64,000 bases of DNA from positions 6,061,538 through 6,125,537 of the forward strand of contig JASKMD010000029.1 in assembly GCA_030144725.1 (NCBI GenBank), read 5' to 3'. Position 1 is the stretch's first letter. The number at the start of each line of letters is the position of its first letter. This DNA is from Haematococcus lacustris. Its lineage: Eukaryota > Chlorophyta > Chlorophyceae > Chlamydomonadales > Haematococcaceae. Below the pieces are notes generated by a model that worked only from the letters and a program-made list of their open reading frames with translations, made no database searches and had not been told where the DNA came from. A program made the position numbers and the translations under genes. This document shows, one piece after another, positions 10,503 to 20,904 of the stretch.

Positions 10503-13500
10503 CTACCTGCGCTTCTTAGGAGCCTTAGCTTGCTTGCACTGATGACAGAGCCAGGCACCACGAGGCACAGAACGAAGTGGGGGTGACAGGCACGTGATGT
10601 GAAAACCCTTGTCGCATTGATCACAAAGCAACATCGGAGGCCGCGGTGAACGGCTGGCGCAGACTTGGCAGGCAGGGTCGTCGTCAACCGGGGCATGATG
10701 GCGGGCGGTGTAGTCCCGGATTAAGGCGGCGACCGCGTCCTGCTGCGCGAGTGCTGGGCCCCACTCCCAGGAGTTGAAGGAGTCGTCGTAGCCAGCCCAC
10801 TTGATGAGGTACTGAAAAGCGTGCTGCGCGTCATTCCAGCGACGACCCAGGATGGCTTCCACCGTGAAGTAAGCCTCGCCATCGATGATCACGGGCGAAG
10901 GCTGAAGCTCCACGGCGCGCTCAGGGAAAGAGGAGGAGGAAAGGTAGGGCCGTAGGCGGCTGATGTGGAAGGTGGGGAGGATACGCATGGAGGAAGGGAG
11001 GTCGAGCTTGTAGGAGACCGGGGAGTGCTTGGCCAGGACCTTGAAGGGCCCCACAAAGCGAGGCTGGAGCTTGGCGCTGTTGACAGCAGTCTGCAGGTTC
11101 AGGTTGGCACAGCTGAGCAGCACCAGATCACCGACCTCAAACTCCTCATGGCGGCGGTGCTGGTCAGCATGCAGCTTCTGGGTGTCAATGGAGCGCTGCA
11201 GGGCTGAGCGGGCGGCGGTAAGGTTGTTGCGCATGGAGGTGACGAAGTCCTCAGCTGCCTGGCTGGGCACAAGGGTGGGAGGGGGGAGCAAGAGGGCAGA
11301 GGGTGTGGTGGGGTGTTGGCCGTAGTTGAGGTAGAAGGGGGTGAAGCCGGTGCCAACGTGCTCAGAGCTGTTGTAGGCAAACTCCACGGCTGCAAGGTGC
11401 TGGTCCCAGTCAGTCTTGTGGTCGTTGACGTAGGGCCGCAGCATGTCCTCCACAGTGCGGTTGGCGCGCTCTGTCTGGCCGTCGGTCTGGGGGTGGTAGG
11501 CAGAGGAGAGGAGGAGCCGGGTGCCGGTGAGGTGGAAGAGGGAGGTCCAGAAGTCAGAAGTGAACTTAGGGTCACGGTCAGAGATGATGGCCTCCGGCAA
11601 GCCGTGGTGCTTGAAGATGTGGTCAAAGAAGAGGCGGGCGGTGTCGTGAGCGGTGGCGGTGGTGGTGGTGGGGATGAGGTGGATCATCTTGCTGAGCTTG
11701 TCGACGATGGTGAAGATCATGGTGTGGCCGCGGGGAGTGGCTGGAAGGGGCCCAATGAAGTCCATGCTGACCTGCTGCCAATTGCGGGAGGGGATGGGGA
11801 GGGGCTGTAGCAGGCCAGGGGGCAGCTGGTTAGTGGCCTTGTTGCGCTGGCACTTGTCGCATGTGCGCACGTACTCCTGGACGGTCTTGTGCATCTGCGG
11901 CCAATAGAAGTGACGCTGCAACCGCTCCAGAGTCTTGGCACGCCCTAGGTGGGCAGCGGTGTGGGCGTCATGAGCTTCATGCAACAGCTGGGCACGGAGA
12001 GGGGAGGAGGGGATGTAGAGGCGGGGGGGGGTGGAGGTGGTGTAGAGGCGGCCTTCAATGACCTGCAGGTGGGTAGGGCTGGAGGGTGAAGGAGGGGAGA
12101 GGGCCTGGGACAGGGCTGCTTGGTAGGCCAGGTCTTCGGGCGCATGGCGGTCAAAGGTGGAGAAGAAGGAGGGGTCAGGGTCAACGATGGAGAGGGCGGT
12201 GAGTTGGTGATCAGGGCGACGGGAGAGGGCGTCCGGCACGGTGTGGTGCTTGCCAGCCTTGTGCACAAAGGTGATGTCAAACTCCGCAAGGCGCTGGGTC
12301 CACCGCATCTGGCGCCCGGTGAGGTTGGACTGGGTCAGCACATGGGTGGTGGCGCTGTTGTCAGTCTCCACAATGAAGGGACGACCTAGTAGGTAGTGGC
12401 GCCAGGTGGTGAGGGCATGGAGCACAGCCAAGAGCTCACGCTCATGGGCTGGGTAGTTGACCTGAGCCGGGTTGAGCTTGCGGCTCTCGTAGGCCACCAC
12501 GTACTCGGCGCCGGAGGAGTCCTGTTGGGTAAGCACGGCACCAATGGCAAAGAGGGAGGCATCAGTCTCGACAGTGAAGGGGAGGGAGAAGTCAGGGGGA
12601 CGCACGACGGGGGAGCTGGCCATGGCTGCCTTGATGTCGGCAAAGGCACGCTGCTGAGCCTCGCCCCAACGCCATGGCTGCTCATCACGCAGCAGGTCGG
12701 TGAGAGGGAGAACACGGTGGGCATGGTGGTGTAGGAGACGCCGGTAGTAGTTGGCGGTGCCGAGGAACGACCGTAGCTGGTGCTTGTCCTGTGGGGCAGG
12801 CCAGTCCAGCACAGCCTTGACCTTGGTGGGGTCTGGCTGGATGCCGGCGGCGGAGACGATGTGGCCGAGGAAGTCCACGGTGTCCAGCCAGAATGCGCAC
12901 TTGGCCAGGTTGGCGCACAGCTGGTGCTGCCGCAAGAGAGAGAGGGTAAGGTGGAGGTGGCGCTCGTGGTCAGCGGCTGACTTGGAGAACACAAGGATGT
13001 CGTCCAGGTAGACAAGCACAAAGTCATCCAGGTGGGGCTTGAAGACATCGTTCATGAGCTGCTGGAAGGTGGCAGGGGCATTGCAAAGGCCAAAGGGGAG
13101 GACAGTAAATTCATAGTGCCCGTACCGGGTGCGGAAGGCGGTCTTGGGGATGTCGTCCTCAGCCACCCTGATCTGGTGATACCCAGACCGGAGGTCGATC
13201 TTGGAAAAGACCTGGGCACCTGACAGCTGGTCCAGCAGATCATCGATGCGGGGGAGGGGGTAACGGTTCTTGAGGGTCTGCTGGTTGAGGGCACGGAAGT
13301 CCACACAGAGGCGCAGGCTGCCGTCCTTCTTGCGCACAAACAACACAGGGGCAGCAAAGGGGGAGGTGGATGGCCGGATGAAACCCTTGGCCAGGAGGTC
13401 GTCCAACTGCTTCTTCAGCTGGTCCAGCTCTGGCTGCGACATGCGGTAGATGGGACGGGGGGAGGGGGCAGGGCCGGTGAGATGGATGGTGTGGTCCACG

Positions 13501-14954
13501 GAGCGGCGGGGCATGTCCTGGACTGCAGGCAGCTCCTTGGGGAAGACAGAGGGGTACTGATGCACCAGTGCTGCCGCCTTGGGGTGGAGAGGGGGTGGAT
13601 CAGGGGCAGGGGTGGAGGAAGAGGTAGAGGTAGAGGGTGAGGTAGAGGGGTTGGGCTGCTGGGTGAGCAGGGCCATGAAGACCTCATCATGCCGCGCTGC
13701 CCGGCGGAAGCGTGGCGCCGACAGCAGGTTCAGCTGATCCGCTTGGAGTGGGGTGGGTGGGGGTGGGGTCAGGGTGTGGGTGGAACCGGCGTGATCCAGG
13801 CGTACGACGTTGTTGATCCAGTCCACACACGGGTTCTTGGCTGCCAGCCACGGCTTGCCGAGGACGATGTCAAAGGAGGGGTTAGGGATGTTTGCCATGG
13901 AGAGCTGTAAGCGATCGCGGTAGGTACCCATGCGGATGGAGCACGGTGGGAGGGTGTAGGTGGGTAGGGTAGTGAGTTTAGGGCCTGGGAGGAGGAGGCG
14001 ACGGGGGGAGAGGGTGGTAGCCAAGTGCAGCCCATTGCGCATGAGGTACTGCTGGCTGACGATGTTGCCGGTGGCGCCGCTGTCCACCATGAACCTGGCT
14101 GGGTGACCAGCAAAGGTGCCATGGAGGATGATCAGCTCTGAGGAGGGGCTGCTGCCACTGGCTGACAGGGAAGTGAGCACGATGGGGGAGGGCGCAGCAG
14201 CGGGGGAAGGGGTGGGGGTAGGGGTGGGAGTGGGAGTGGGCGGGGAGGTGTGGGAACGACAAGGAGCAGGAGGGGGACACGGAGGGGCAGGGGGAGGAGG
14301 TAAGGACCGGGGAGCGAGAGAATCGGCTGGCGGCTGGTCCTGAACAGCCAGCACGGCAAAGGGGTTGACATGGAGGAAGGCAGGTGCATCAGCATTGGCA
14401 CGCTGCAACACAGCTGGGCGGGCTGTCCGGCCAGGCTGGGGAGGGCGAGGAGGGCTGCCACCTAGAGCTGCAGGTAGGGGCAGGGAGAACCGCACGACCT
14501 TACGAGGTCGTCCCGGTGGCGTGGAGCCAGCCACAGAAGGCTGCTTCAGAATGCTGCCAGCAGGTCTAACATGCTGCAGGGGTAAGGGCATGGATCTGAC
14601 AACCTGCAAGGAGGGCCGGCTAGCAGTGTCCACCTTACCAGTGTACGGCTGGCAGGTGGAATGCAGACCAGGGTAGGAGGGCGCAGGGGCAGGGAGCAGG
14701 AAGTAAGGTGCGCGGTGGGGACGAGCGCACCGGGGAGGACAAGGAGAGGAGGTGGAAAAGCAGAGGGGCTGGGAGGGGGTGGTGAGAGGGGGTGGGAGGG
14801 GGTGGGAGGGGGTGGTGGGAGGGGGTGGTGGGAGGGTCCGGAAGGCGACGTCTAGCGGCGGTCCCCCTTCCGTGGGCCGCTGCTGACGTTTGGGCGGGGA
14901 GGGCGGATGGGGCAGTCCTTCATGGTGTGCCCCGCCTTGCGGCAGTAGAAGCAC
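10503..14954 (-). CDS. pol: Pol polyprotein with chromodomain and PHD finger
   Basis: The open frame of 1483 residues carries all Ty3/Gypsy enzymes in order. After a Pro-rich linker come the aspartic protease (DSG at 291-293) and the reverse transcriptase (about 480-700, [11 protein letters not shown] and YLDD at 649-652). RNase H follows (about 790-910, TDAS and TDNS). The integrase has an HHCC finger (H992/H1002 to CDKC about 1032-1035) and a DDE core D1065, D1126, E1162. The C-terminus adds a chromodomain (about 1362-1400, [17 protein letters not shown]) and then a PHD finger (about 1429-1474, CQVCASRS...[15 protein letters not shown]...WLCHQC). The first Met used here lies inside gag; translation more likely enters by -1 frameshifting from gag in the 103-base overlap (14852-14954). 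No stops are seen. Confidence 0.93.
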   Translation of the reverse strand: MLLLPQGGAHHEGLPHPPSPPKRQQRPTEGGPPLDVAFRTLPPPPPTTPSHPLPPPLTTPSQPLCFSTSSPCPPRCARPHRAPYFLLPAPAPSYPGLHSTCQPYTGKVDTASRPSLQVVRSMPLPLQHVRPAGSILKQPSVAGSTPPGRPRKVVRFSLPLPAALGGSPPRPPQPGRTARPAVLQRANADAPAFLHVNPFAVLAVQDQPPADSLAPRSLPPPPAPPCPPPAPCRSHTSPPTPTPTPTPTPSPAAAPSPIVLTSLSASGSSPSSELIILHGTFAGHPARFMVDSGATGNIVSQQYLMRNGLHLATTLSPRRLLLPGPKLTTLPTYTLPPCSIRMGTYRDRLQLSMANIPNPSFDIVLGKPWLAAKNPCVDWINNVVRLDHAGSTHTLTPPPPTPLQADQLNLLSAPRFRRAARHDEVFMALLTQQPNPSTSPSTSTSSSTPAPDPPPLHPKAAALVHQYPSVFPKELPAVQDMPRRSVDHTIHLTGPAPSPRPIYRMSQPELDQLKKQLDDLLAKGFIRPSTSPFAAPVLFVRKKDGSLRLCVDFRALNQQTLKNRYPLPRIDDLLDQLSGAQVFSKIDLRSGYHQIRVAEDDIPKTAFRTRYGHYEFTVLPFGLCNAPATFQQLMNDVFKPHLDDFVLVYLDDILVFSKSAADHERHLHLTLSLLRQHQLCANLAKCAFWLDTVDFLGHIVSAAGIQPDPTKVKAVLDWPAPQDKHQLRSFLGTANYYRRLLHHHAHRVLPLTDLLRDEQPWRWGEAQQRAFADIKAAMASSPVVRPPDFSLPFTVETDASLFAIGAVLTQQDSSGAEYVVAYESRKLNPAQVNYPAHERELLAVLHALTTWRHYLLGRPFIVETDNSATTHVLTQSNLTGRQMRWTQRLAEFDITFVHKAGKHHTVPDALSRRPDHQLTALSIVDPDPSFFSTFDRHAPEDLAYQAALSQALSPPSPSSPTHLQVIEGRLYTTSTPPRLYIPSSPLRAQLLHEAHDAHTAAHLGRAKTLERLQRHFYWPQMHKTVQEYVRTCDKCQRNKATNQLPPGLLQPLPIPSRNWQQVSMDFIGPLPATPRGHTMIFTIVDKLSKMIHLIPTTTTATAHDTARLFFDHIFKHHGLPEAIISDRDPKFTSDFWTSLFHLTGTRLLLSSAYHPQTDGQTERANRTVEDMLRPYVNDHKTDWDQHLAAVEFAYNSSEHVGTGFTPFYLNYGQHPTTPSALLLPPPTLVPSQAAEDFVTSMRNNLTAARSALQRSIDTQKLHADQHRRHEEFEVGDLVLLSCANLNLQTAVNSAKLQPRFVGPFKVLAKHSPVSYKLDLPSSMRILPTFHISRLRPYLSSSSFPERAVELQPSPVIIDGEAYFTVEAILGRRWNDAQHAFQYLIKWAGYDDSFNSWEWGPALAQQDAVAALIRDYTARHHAPVDDDPACQVCASRSPRPPMLLCDQCDKGFHITCLSPPLRSVPRGAWLCHQCKQAKAPKKRR

Positions 14955-15781
14955 GCCTTGCTGTCCCGCAGAGCCGCACGCTGAGCATCGGAGAGACGAG
15001 TGCCACGGCTGCGGCTTGGGCTGGTGTGGAGCATGGCGTCCAGCTCCATGGGCACCGCGGCAGTCTCAGGGCGGGGAGGGCGGGGAGTGGAGGGAGGGCG
15101 ATAGGAGGAGCGGGAGGCTGAGGTGGAATAGGAGATGGCGTCCACCCGATCCGCGATGGTGGAGGCTTCGGAGAAAGAGGTTGGCTCGCGCAGCTCCAGC
15201 TCACGCCGCACTGAGGGCTTGAGGCCCCGGATGAACCGGTCGAGCTGTTCGGCGGGCGAGAGGTCCGTGACCTCCAGGCAGAGCGCTGTGAACTCGCCAA
15301 GGTACCGCCGCACGGAGCTCGTTTGGGTGAGAGCTGCCAAGCGGTCCCTTGCATGGCGCAGCCGGTTGACAGGCGCGAACTGCCGCTCGAAGGCAGCGAC
15401 AAAGCACGTCCAGGAGGTGAAAGAGCTGACGCTGCTGCGGTACCACAGGAGAGCATGGCCGGAGAGGAGGGTGGCGACGTAGACGATCCGTTGGGCGTCC
15501 GTCAGCTCGGAGATTGTGAAAAAGAGATCCACTGCGAATAGCCAAGCCGCCACGTCCGTGGTACGGCTTCCAGAGAAAGTGGCGGGTGGATTGGCACGGG
15601 GCATACGCTGCTGTGGGGCAGGAGCGGGAGTAGGAGGAGGAGCAGGAGCAGGAGCAGGCGCGGGCGCCGCCGGAGTGGTTTGCTGCAGGGACAGTTGCGC
15701 GAGCTGCTGTTCCAGCCGCTGGATTGTGGCCTGCTGCTCCGAAAATACGCGTTGCATCTGAGCGATCTCTTCCGCGTTCAT
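14852..15781 (-). CDS. gag: Gag-like nucleocapsid protein
   Basis: The 309-residue protein forms the virus-like particle of the retrotransposon. It starts with a Gln/Glu-rich coiled-coil-like segment (about 1-35). A Pro/Ala linker follows, then a retrotransposon Gag core around [15 protein letters not shown] and [16 protein letters not shown]. It ends with a CCHC zinc knuckle [14 protein letters not shown] (C277, C280, H285, C290) that binds RNA. The start Met is about 100 bases inside the 5' LTR. The pol frame is -1 relative to gag and overlaps its last 103 bases. Confidence 0.92.
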   Translation of the reverse strand: MNAEEIAQMQRVFSEQQATIQRLEQQLAQLSLQQTTPAAPAPAPAPAPPPTPAPAPQQRMPRANPPATFSGSRTTDVAAWLFAVDLFFTISELTDAQRIVYVATLLSGHALLWYRSSVSSFTSWTCFVAAFERQFAPVNRLRHARDRLAALTQTSSVRRYLGEFTALCLEVTDLSPAEQLDRFIRGLKPSVRRELELREPTSFSEASTIADRVDAISYSTSASRSSYRPPSTPRPPRPETAAVPMELDAMLHTSPSRSRGTRLSDAQRAALRDSKACFYCRKAGHTMKDCPIRPPRPNVSSGPRKGDRR

Positions 15782-15870
15782 GGCGGCGCGGGATTAGCGG
15801 TGAGAATGCGGAGTGGGAGAGAGGAACGGTGGAGTGGGAGAGACGAGGGAAGAGCACTGCGGTTCCCGAG

Positions 15871-15883
15871 AGAGAAGGCACCA
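15871..15883 (-). promoter_or_regulatory. tRNA primer-binding site of the LTR element
   Basis: The plus strand here reads GAGAAGGCACCA, i.e. the sequence of a tRNA 3' end, and lies one base from the 5' LTR. I could not assign the priming tRNA without a tRNA set. Confidence 0.65.
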
Positions 15884-15884
15884 A

Positions 15885-16318
15885 TGTAACGGAGCTGAGA
15901 CCAGGGAGCCTGTAAGGGCGGGAGAACGAGACAGGACCCGGGGTCAGATAGAGTTCTGAGCCAAGGTTACAACATAGCAGAGATGACCAACAGAGCACGG
16001 CTTACCTGTAAGGGCGGGAGAACGAGACAGGACCCGGGGTCAGATAGAGTTCTGAGCCAAGGTACCTGTCTCTGCCCTCACAGAGCCTTAAGTACTCAAA
16101 ACCATTCACATTCTTAGTCATCCACGTGTAAAGGGAAAAGGTGTACGTAAACTGTGAACTTCTGTGCTCGGTGCATCCGCCTAGGTTCGGAGCACCTTGC
16201 ACAGAGAACAACAGAAGTATCCACTGTAAGAAAAGAACAAGTACTCAGTTCGCTAAAGATCAGACATGCAAGTCAGTTTAAAAGATGCAAGCCGCCCATG
16301 CTGCGCATGTCCACTACA
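15885..16318 (-). repeat. 5' LTR
   Basis: The 434-bp copy matches the LTR at 10027-10460, including the internal 59-bp duplication. It should contain the element's promoter. The flanking duplication GGCTC is at 16319-16323. Confidence 0.95.
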
Positions 16319-16323
16319 GGCTC

Positions 16324-16800
16324 AGTGCCACATTTCCGCAACCGCTCTCCGATCCGACTGCTGCTGTCGACGCGCATGCTTGTGTAGAGCAGCCTACGTG
16401 ACGCGCGCGGTCGAAGCGATGACTGCATGCTCCGCAACGGCTCAAATTTGAATCACAAACTTTGATGCTTTGCTGTGCACGGCCCACTGACTGCATGATT
16501 ATTCTGGATGGGTGAAAGGTAGCTGGCTGTGTTGGCTACATTGTGAGCCATCTAGCATATTATTTGGCACAGTGAGTGCAGAGTTACAGCCGTCCTACTA
16601 CCAGGGGTCGGTTTCCTGTCATTTTCTGACAGTTGGGAACACCCGAATTTCTGGGTGTATGTATGGGTGCCAATCCTAAGAATAACGCTACTCTGTCAGA
16701 TAGAGATTCTCGGGGCCCTGTTTCGCAAATGCCAAGGGTTTGTTAAGGTTTTTGTTAAGGTTTTGTTAAGGTAGTTAAAGGTCCAAAACATCAGGCTGTT
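16324..16800. other. Intergenic, no gene recognised
   Basis: Near 16738-16775 three TTTTGTTAAGG-like units occur in tandem, preceding the MITE at 16804. No exon is supported. Confidence 0.4.
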
Positions 16801-16803
16801 AAT

Positions 16804-17829
16804 GGCCCTATTCGCGACTTTTTTGGTATTCTATTTTCTGTTTTCTTCCCAACCGCTGCACTTTTTGGCCGCCCCGCCGACTGGCTGCACCGATGCGAGT
16901 GTTAACCATACACGATTCTCCTGTGTACCAGCTTCTGCCCGGGGAGTGTCTCAACGTTGCAAATACACGCTGTTAGAAGCCGTCACTCGCGCCGTCAACC
17001 GCCCAACCGCGGAGAAAGTTCAAAATTTATTCAGGCCCCTAGAAAACGACCCGAGTAAACTTGAACTTGCTCGGGGGTTGGGTCGTTGAGATACTCCCGA
17101 TGTCCGACCTCAGGGAGCTGGCTGCACGGGGCTTCGCGGGGGTAGGCTTTGATCCAGCGGCACAACAACAGCAGCAATGTTCCATGGGGGCCTAAATGAA
17201 GGAGTGTGCGCACCGTGTTAGCTACGGAGCTACGTGTGTAAAATACGGAGCTATATCACGGTGTGCGAAACTACGGTGTGCTCAACTACGGAGCTAAACT
17301 ACGGTGTGCTAAACTACGGTGTGCCATGATGTACGGTCTGGCTGCACGGGCGTGCGCGTCTGTAGGCATGGCTGCATGGCACTTGTAAGTCAGGTGTCCG
17401 AAACATGGGGTTGGTAATCTTCACGCAAGTACTCTCTACAAAGTGCACCGTTTTCGCTAGCGTTCATCACATCGGCAGCTGCGAAGTAACGTGCGTCTAT
17501 TGGCAAGCGGCGCGTTAACTCTTGCGCGTGAGACCATGCCGGCGCAAGCGATCGCGGACACGCCTCACTTGCTCATATCGATATGTTCTAATGGTGAGCA
17601 GTGGCACTAATGATAGAACTGCGCCTGTTATTGACGACAATTTAATTTCAGCCCGCCAAGCTCCGCCGCGAACCTCTTATTGGTCCTAGAGTTTCTAGAC
17701 CAGCCGCAGTCGCACTCGCAGTCGCAGCCGCAGTCGCAGGCACAGCAGGCCACGGGTGGTTGCTGCCAACCGCCCTAACCGCAGAGAATCAGAGAAAAAG
17801 AGGATACCAAAAAACTCGCGAATAGGGCC
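16804..17829. mobile_element. Harbinger-like MITE in a palindromic target
   Basis: The element has inverted ends GGCCCTATTCGCGA(C/G)TTTTTTGGTAT, a 3-bp flanking duplication AAT (16801-16803 and 17830-17832) and no transposase, over 1026 bp. Removing it restores CTGTTAATATTAACAG, a perfect 16-bp palindrome. The GGCC-start ends and 3-bp duplication fit PIF/Harbinger elements, whose usual target is TWA, so the superfamily is tentative. Inside are short ACTACGGTGTGC repeats (17225-17325) and a CAGTCG-rich stretch (17700-17750). Confidence 0.7.
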
Positions 17830-17832
17830 AAT

Positions 17833-18799
17833 ATTAACAGTCGCGCCCTACTGACCGTCCGAGACCTCACGATTCTGTTTAAGCCATTTGTCATGCTACA
17901 CTAGCTACGACCTGGTCTAGAAAGGCCCATAATCATGATAATGGTCTAAGCAATTTCGTATGAATTGACAACAAATGTCCTCCCCTCCATGCCGCGTATT
18001 TTTCTCTAGTCGCACCCCCTGTATCTAGACTAGGTTGACAAGGTTGGCTAGGTTGACGAGGGCCATTGTGTGCAGGGCATGCTGGCCATGTCACAGTAGA
18101 AACAATCCGTAGCATACCAAAGGAGCTGTCATGTGACAGACGTGGGGGCAAAGTCCGGCCCCCTTGCCTGTTGCACAAGCTGGAGCTGGAGGTTAAAGTC
18201 TTCCAATGGCTACATGCGACGTCCGCCAAGCCATCGTGATGGACGGGCCAATCTGGCCCACCAGCGAGTGGGACCGACCGTTCACGCCACTAATCCGTGA
18301 GAGGCGGGAGTACCGACATGCCATTTCTTCCACTCGCCACCCTAGTCCTCCAGGGGCCCCTCAACACACGCGATCCGCATCCCAGGGTCCTCGAGTGCGT
18401 CCGCTGTCTGCACACTCGCATCATCAAAGCGAAGTGCGGCCAACCGAAGCGCTTGCGCTTACCACGTCGTACCTGGGCTTGGCACAAGGGGAGCTCGGCG
18501 TGTTGAGCCGTAGAAAGGTGAACATGCCCCACCCCATCCGCCCATCTGCCCCAACCCTAGCCCTTGCCCTAAACATACATGCTGTCCATACATTTCCAGA
18601 GACAGACCATCTGGGACTGTCAAATGCGTTGTTGCAGCCCTTGCCAGCACCTTTTCGGTTTTAGGACGCTTTGCCCTGCAGCATTGTTGGCCTATCACAG
18701 TTGACTGGCTCCCCCAAATGAGACTCCATGCTCGTGATGGCACGACAAACATGCTGTGTTGCAAGCTTGTACATGATCAATGGTGCTACATTTATATGC
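17833..18799. other. Intergenic, with the first copy of a 90-bp repeat
   Basis: Positions about 18555-18650 are repeated almost exactly at 19376-19470 (CATACATGCTG...CATTTCCAGAGACA...). No gene is recognised. The open frame 18206-18664 has no family features. Confidence 0.45.
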
Positions 18800-18960
18800 T
18801 ACAGGCTACAGCTCCTGGGGCTTGGGAAGGCAGTCTGGCAGCCGCTTGTATCCCAGGCCAGATTGCACCTTCGCCCTGGGCGGGCAGTATGCCCCCCATG
18901 CCAGGAGCATAGCACCACTGGGCGCCAGTATGCCACCAGGCTTGGCCTAAATGACTGGGG
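18800..18960 (-). pseudogene. Fanzor-like C-terminal relic
   Basis: On the minus strand one frame reads WRPVVLCSWHGG and another GLGYKRLPDCLPKPQ. These correspond to WRPLELCWWPD and GLGYKRLQDKPPKAQ in the better copy at 26345-27150. The piece is decayed and frameshifted. Confidence 0.5.
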
Positions 18961-19375
18961 GGCGTGGAGGCACCCAGGCATTGGCACAGGAGGCCCCGCG
19001 CCCCCCTGAGACTGCTGACCCAGTGGCCACACCAGGCCCTCCTGCCCGCAAACCTGGCTGCACTCCTCTAGCTCCCCTCAGGGGTGGGGTGTGTCCGCAG
19101 CTGAACTGACCTGGCGGTTGAACACCTCACCCACTACCACCCCTCTGCCCCTCTGCCTGCCTGGCTCCTTGCACCCACTGGTGAGGCCTGGTGGGCACTC
19201 TCATAGGCCCTCCGGCGAGCCCCTCTGCCTGCCTTGCCCCTCACCGCCTTCTCAACCGCCTTGCGGCAGGCCCTCTCAACCGCCTTGCGGCAGGCCTTGG
19301 GCAGGCTGTGTTCATGCCGGCCTGCATCAATGCCTGCCTAGACCAGCACTGCCAGTGATTGCTTCTGCCATTAGC

Positions 19376-19470
19376 TCTTGCCCTAAACCATACATGCTGC
19401 CCATACATTTCCAGAGACAAAACCATCTGGGACTGTCTAATGCGTTGTTGCAGCCCTTGCCAGCATATAT
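19376..19470. repeat. Second copy of 90-bp dispersed repeat
   Basis: Same orientation and nearly the same sequence as 18555-18650. Its role is unknown; it may be part of a larger degraded element. Confidence 0.75.
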
Positions 19471-19493
19471 TCAGTGGTGCAAAGGGAACAGCT

Positions 19494-20270
19494 AAACAAA
19501 ACTCATTCAACAAGGAACAACATGTCTGACTGTGGGTAATCTTACTCAGCTACTACAATCAAGTTGTAGCATCCTCAGTCGCACCCTTGATGACTGCCAA
19601 CCCCACATCGATGGCACGTTCCCCCTAGACCACTGGGCACCTCATCAAAACTAACAGCTTAAGGCTAAGCTTATGTAAGGCTCAGCTTATGTAAGGCTAA
19701 GCTTATGTAAGGCTAAGCTTATGTAAGGCTAAGCTTATGTAAGGCTAAGCTTATGTAAGGCTAAGCTTATGTAAGGCTAAGCTTATGTAAGGCTAACAGC
19801 CTGTGCAAACTACCAGGCCCTATGCATTGTTGCGGCCCGGCCATCAATGCCCCGCCGGTACTCTGCAGCCCGGTGCAGTCGCTGCCTGACCTTGGGCAGC
19901 CGGTGATTGACCAGCTTGTAGCGCTGCTGGTACTCCTCGCCAACGGGGGGCAGAGCCTCCAGGTCCTGCCATTGGCACAGCTCCAGGGGGCGCTGCATGC
20001 TCTACCCAATGCGCTGCATGTTCAGGCACCGGTTGGTGTCCCGGTCCAGCCACCTGCCCCCTGGGGGGGCCTGGGGTCGTGGGGCTGGGCCAGGGGTAGC
20101 CTAGCCTTTCGTTGAGCATTGCGGCTTACCGGTTGCACTCTGCGCGGGGGAGACGGGGCGCTTGCGTTTCCTCTTCGGAGGCATATCAGGGATTCAGTAA
20201 CATCAACCAAGCGGAGTGGCCGTGTTGGGATGTGCATCAGGTTGCCATCTAAGCGGAGTGCCGGCAACCG
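19494..20270 (-). pseudogene. Fanzor-like element, internally deleted copy (type B, inverted sister)
   Basis: This is the inverted sister of 433-1196: the same NLS-like first exon (start near 20183, MPPKRKRKRP), the same deletion, the same C-terminus and the same 16-bp repeats and right end. Here the reading frame through RWLDRDTNRCLNMQRIG...MQRPLELCQWQDLEALPPVG is continuous, but a GAG codon has become TAG right after QRIG. The two sister copies are therefore broken by different mutations. Confidence 0.62.
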
Positions 20271-20478
20271 GAGTGGGGCGCCGCGGAAGTGAGGTCCATT
20301 ACATATAATTACATGGTGTTGTCCCCCCAGTGGCTGATTTCTCCAGTGACTCCTACTATATCTTGAACACCACAGCTGCTGCAGTGCGGCCTGATCGATC
20401 GAGCAAAGGGAACAGCCCTGTCAGTTTCCATGAGGGCAGGCAGCTTGTCTAAACCAAAAACTGCAACAGAGTGGAACA

Positions 20479-20767
20479 ATGGTCGCAGTCAAACCACCCT
20501 CCCTGCGCTTTCCCCACCACCATTGCCCGCAGCCCCTGCCTGCACGCCCCTCCACAGCCCCGGCCGCGCACAAGGCTGCCGCGTCGGGATGGAAGCCCTG
20601 CTACGTGGCTGACTGCGCCAGCAAGCCCCTGCCAGGGCCTGGCCCGCTTGGCGACATGAGGCGGGTGGTGGACGACCCCATGGCAAGCGTCAAGGTGGTG
20701 CGCGAAGTGTTCAGCAGCAGGGCACTGCACGTGGTCCCAAGCCAAGCTGGCCTGCACCACCAAAGGT
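20479..20767 (+). CDS. Possible exon of an unrecognised gene
   Basis: An open plus-strand stretch reads GWKPCYVADCASKPLPGPG, then LGDMRRVVDDPMASVKVVRE and HVVPSQAGLHHQ. It ends at CCAAAG followed by a GTAGGTG donor-like site (20767). Composition looks coding, but I do not recognise the family and found no partner exons. It could also belong to a repeat: the upstream CCTCCCTGCGCTTTCCCC string recurs at 38430-38450. Confidence 0.35.
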
Positions 20768-20904
20768 AGGTGCCAGCACCACACACCTCAGCCGCATCAT
20801 CCACCACGTCCACAGTGAGCTGGAGCTGTGGGGCGCCAGCGCCTGGAGCTGATGCCTGACACCCCGAGAGGGCTCCTAGCCAGTCAAGCATGATGGACAT
20901 GCAT

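Larger units (their letters stand above)
10027..16318 (-). mobile_element. Ty3/Gypsy chromovirus LTR retrotransposon, apparently intact
   Basis: The 6292-bp element on the minus strand has two 434-bp LTRs (10027-10460 and 15885-16318). By eye they show no difference, which implies recent insertion. It is flanked by a 5-bp duplication GGCTC. Just inside the 5' LTR, the bases at 15883-15871 on the minus strand (TGGTGCCTTCTCTC) pair with a tRNA 3' end terminating in CCA, forming a primer-binding site one base from the LTR. Just inside the 3' LTR, 10461-10477 is a purine-rich tract. It encodes Gag and a Pol polyprotein in the -1 frame, both open. Confidence 0.95.

Noticed and set aside
10965..11810. 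Plus-strand frames opposite pol
   Set aside because: Antisense shadows of the retrotransposon polyprotein.
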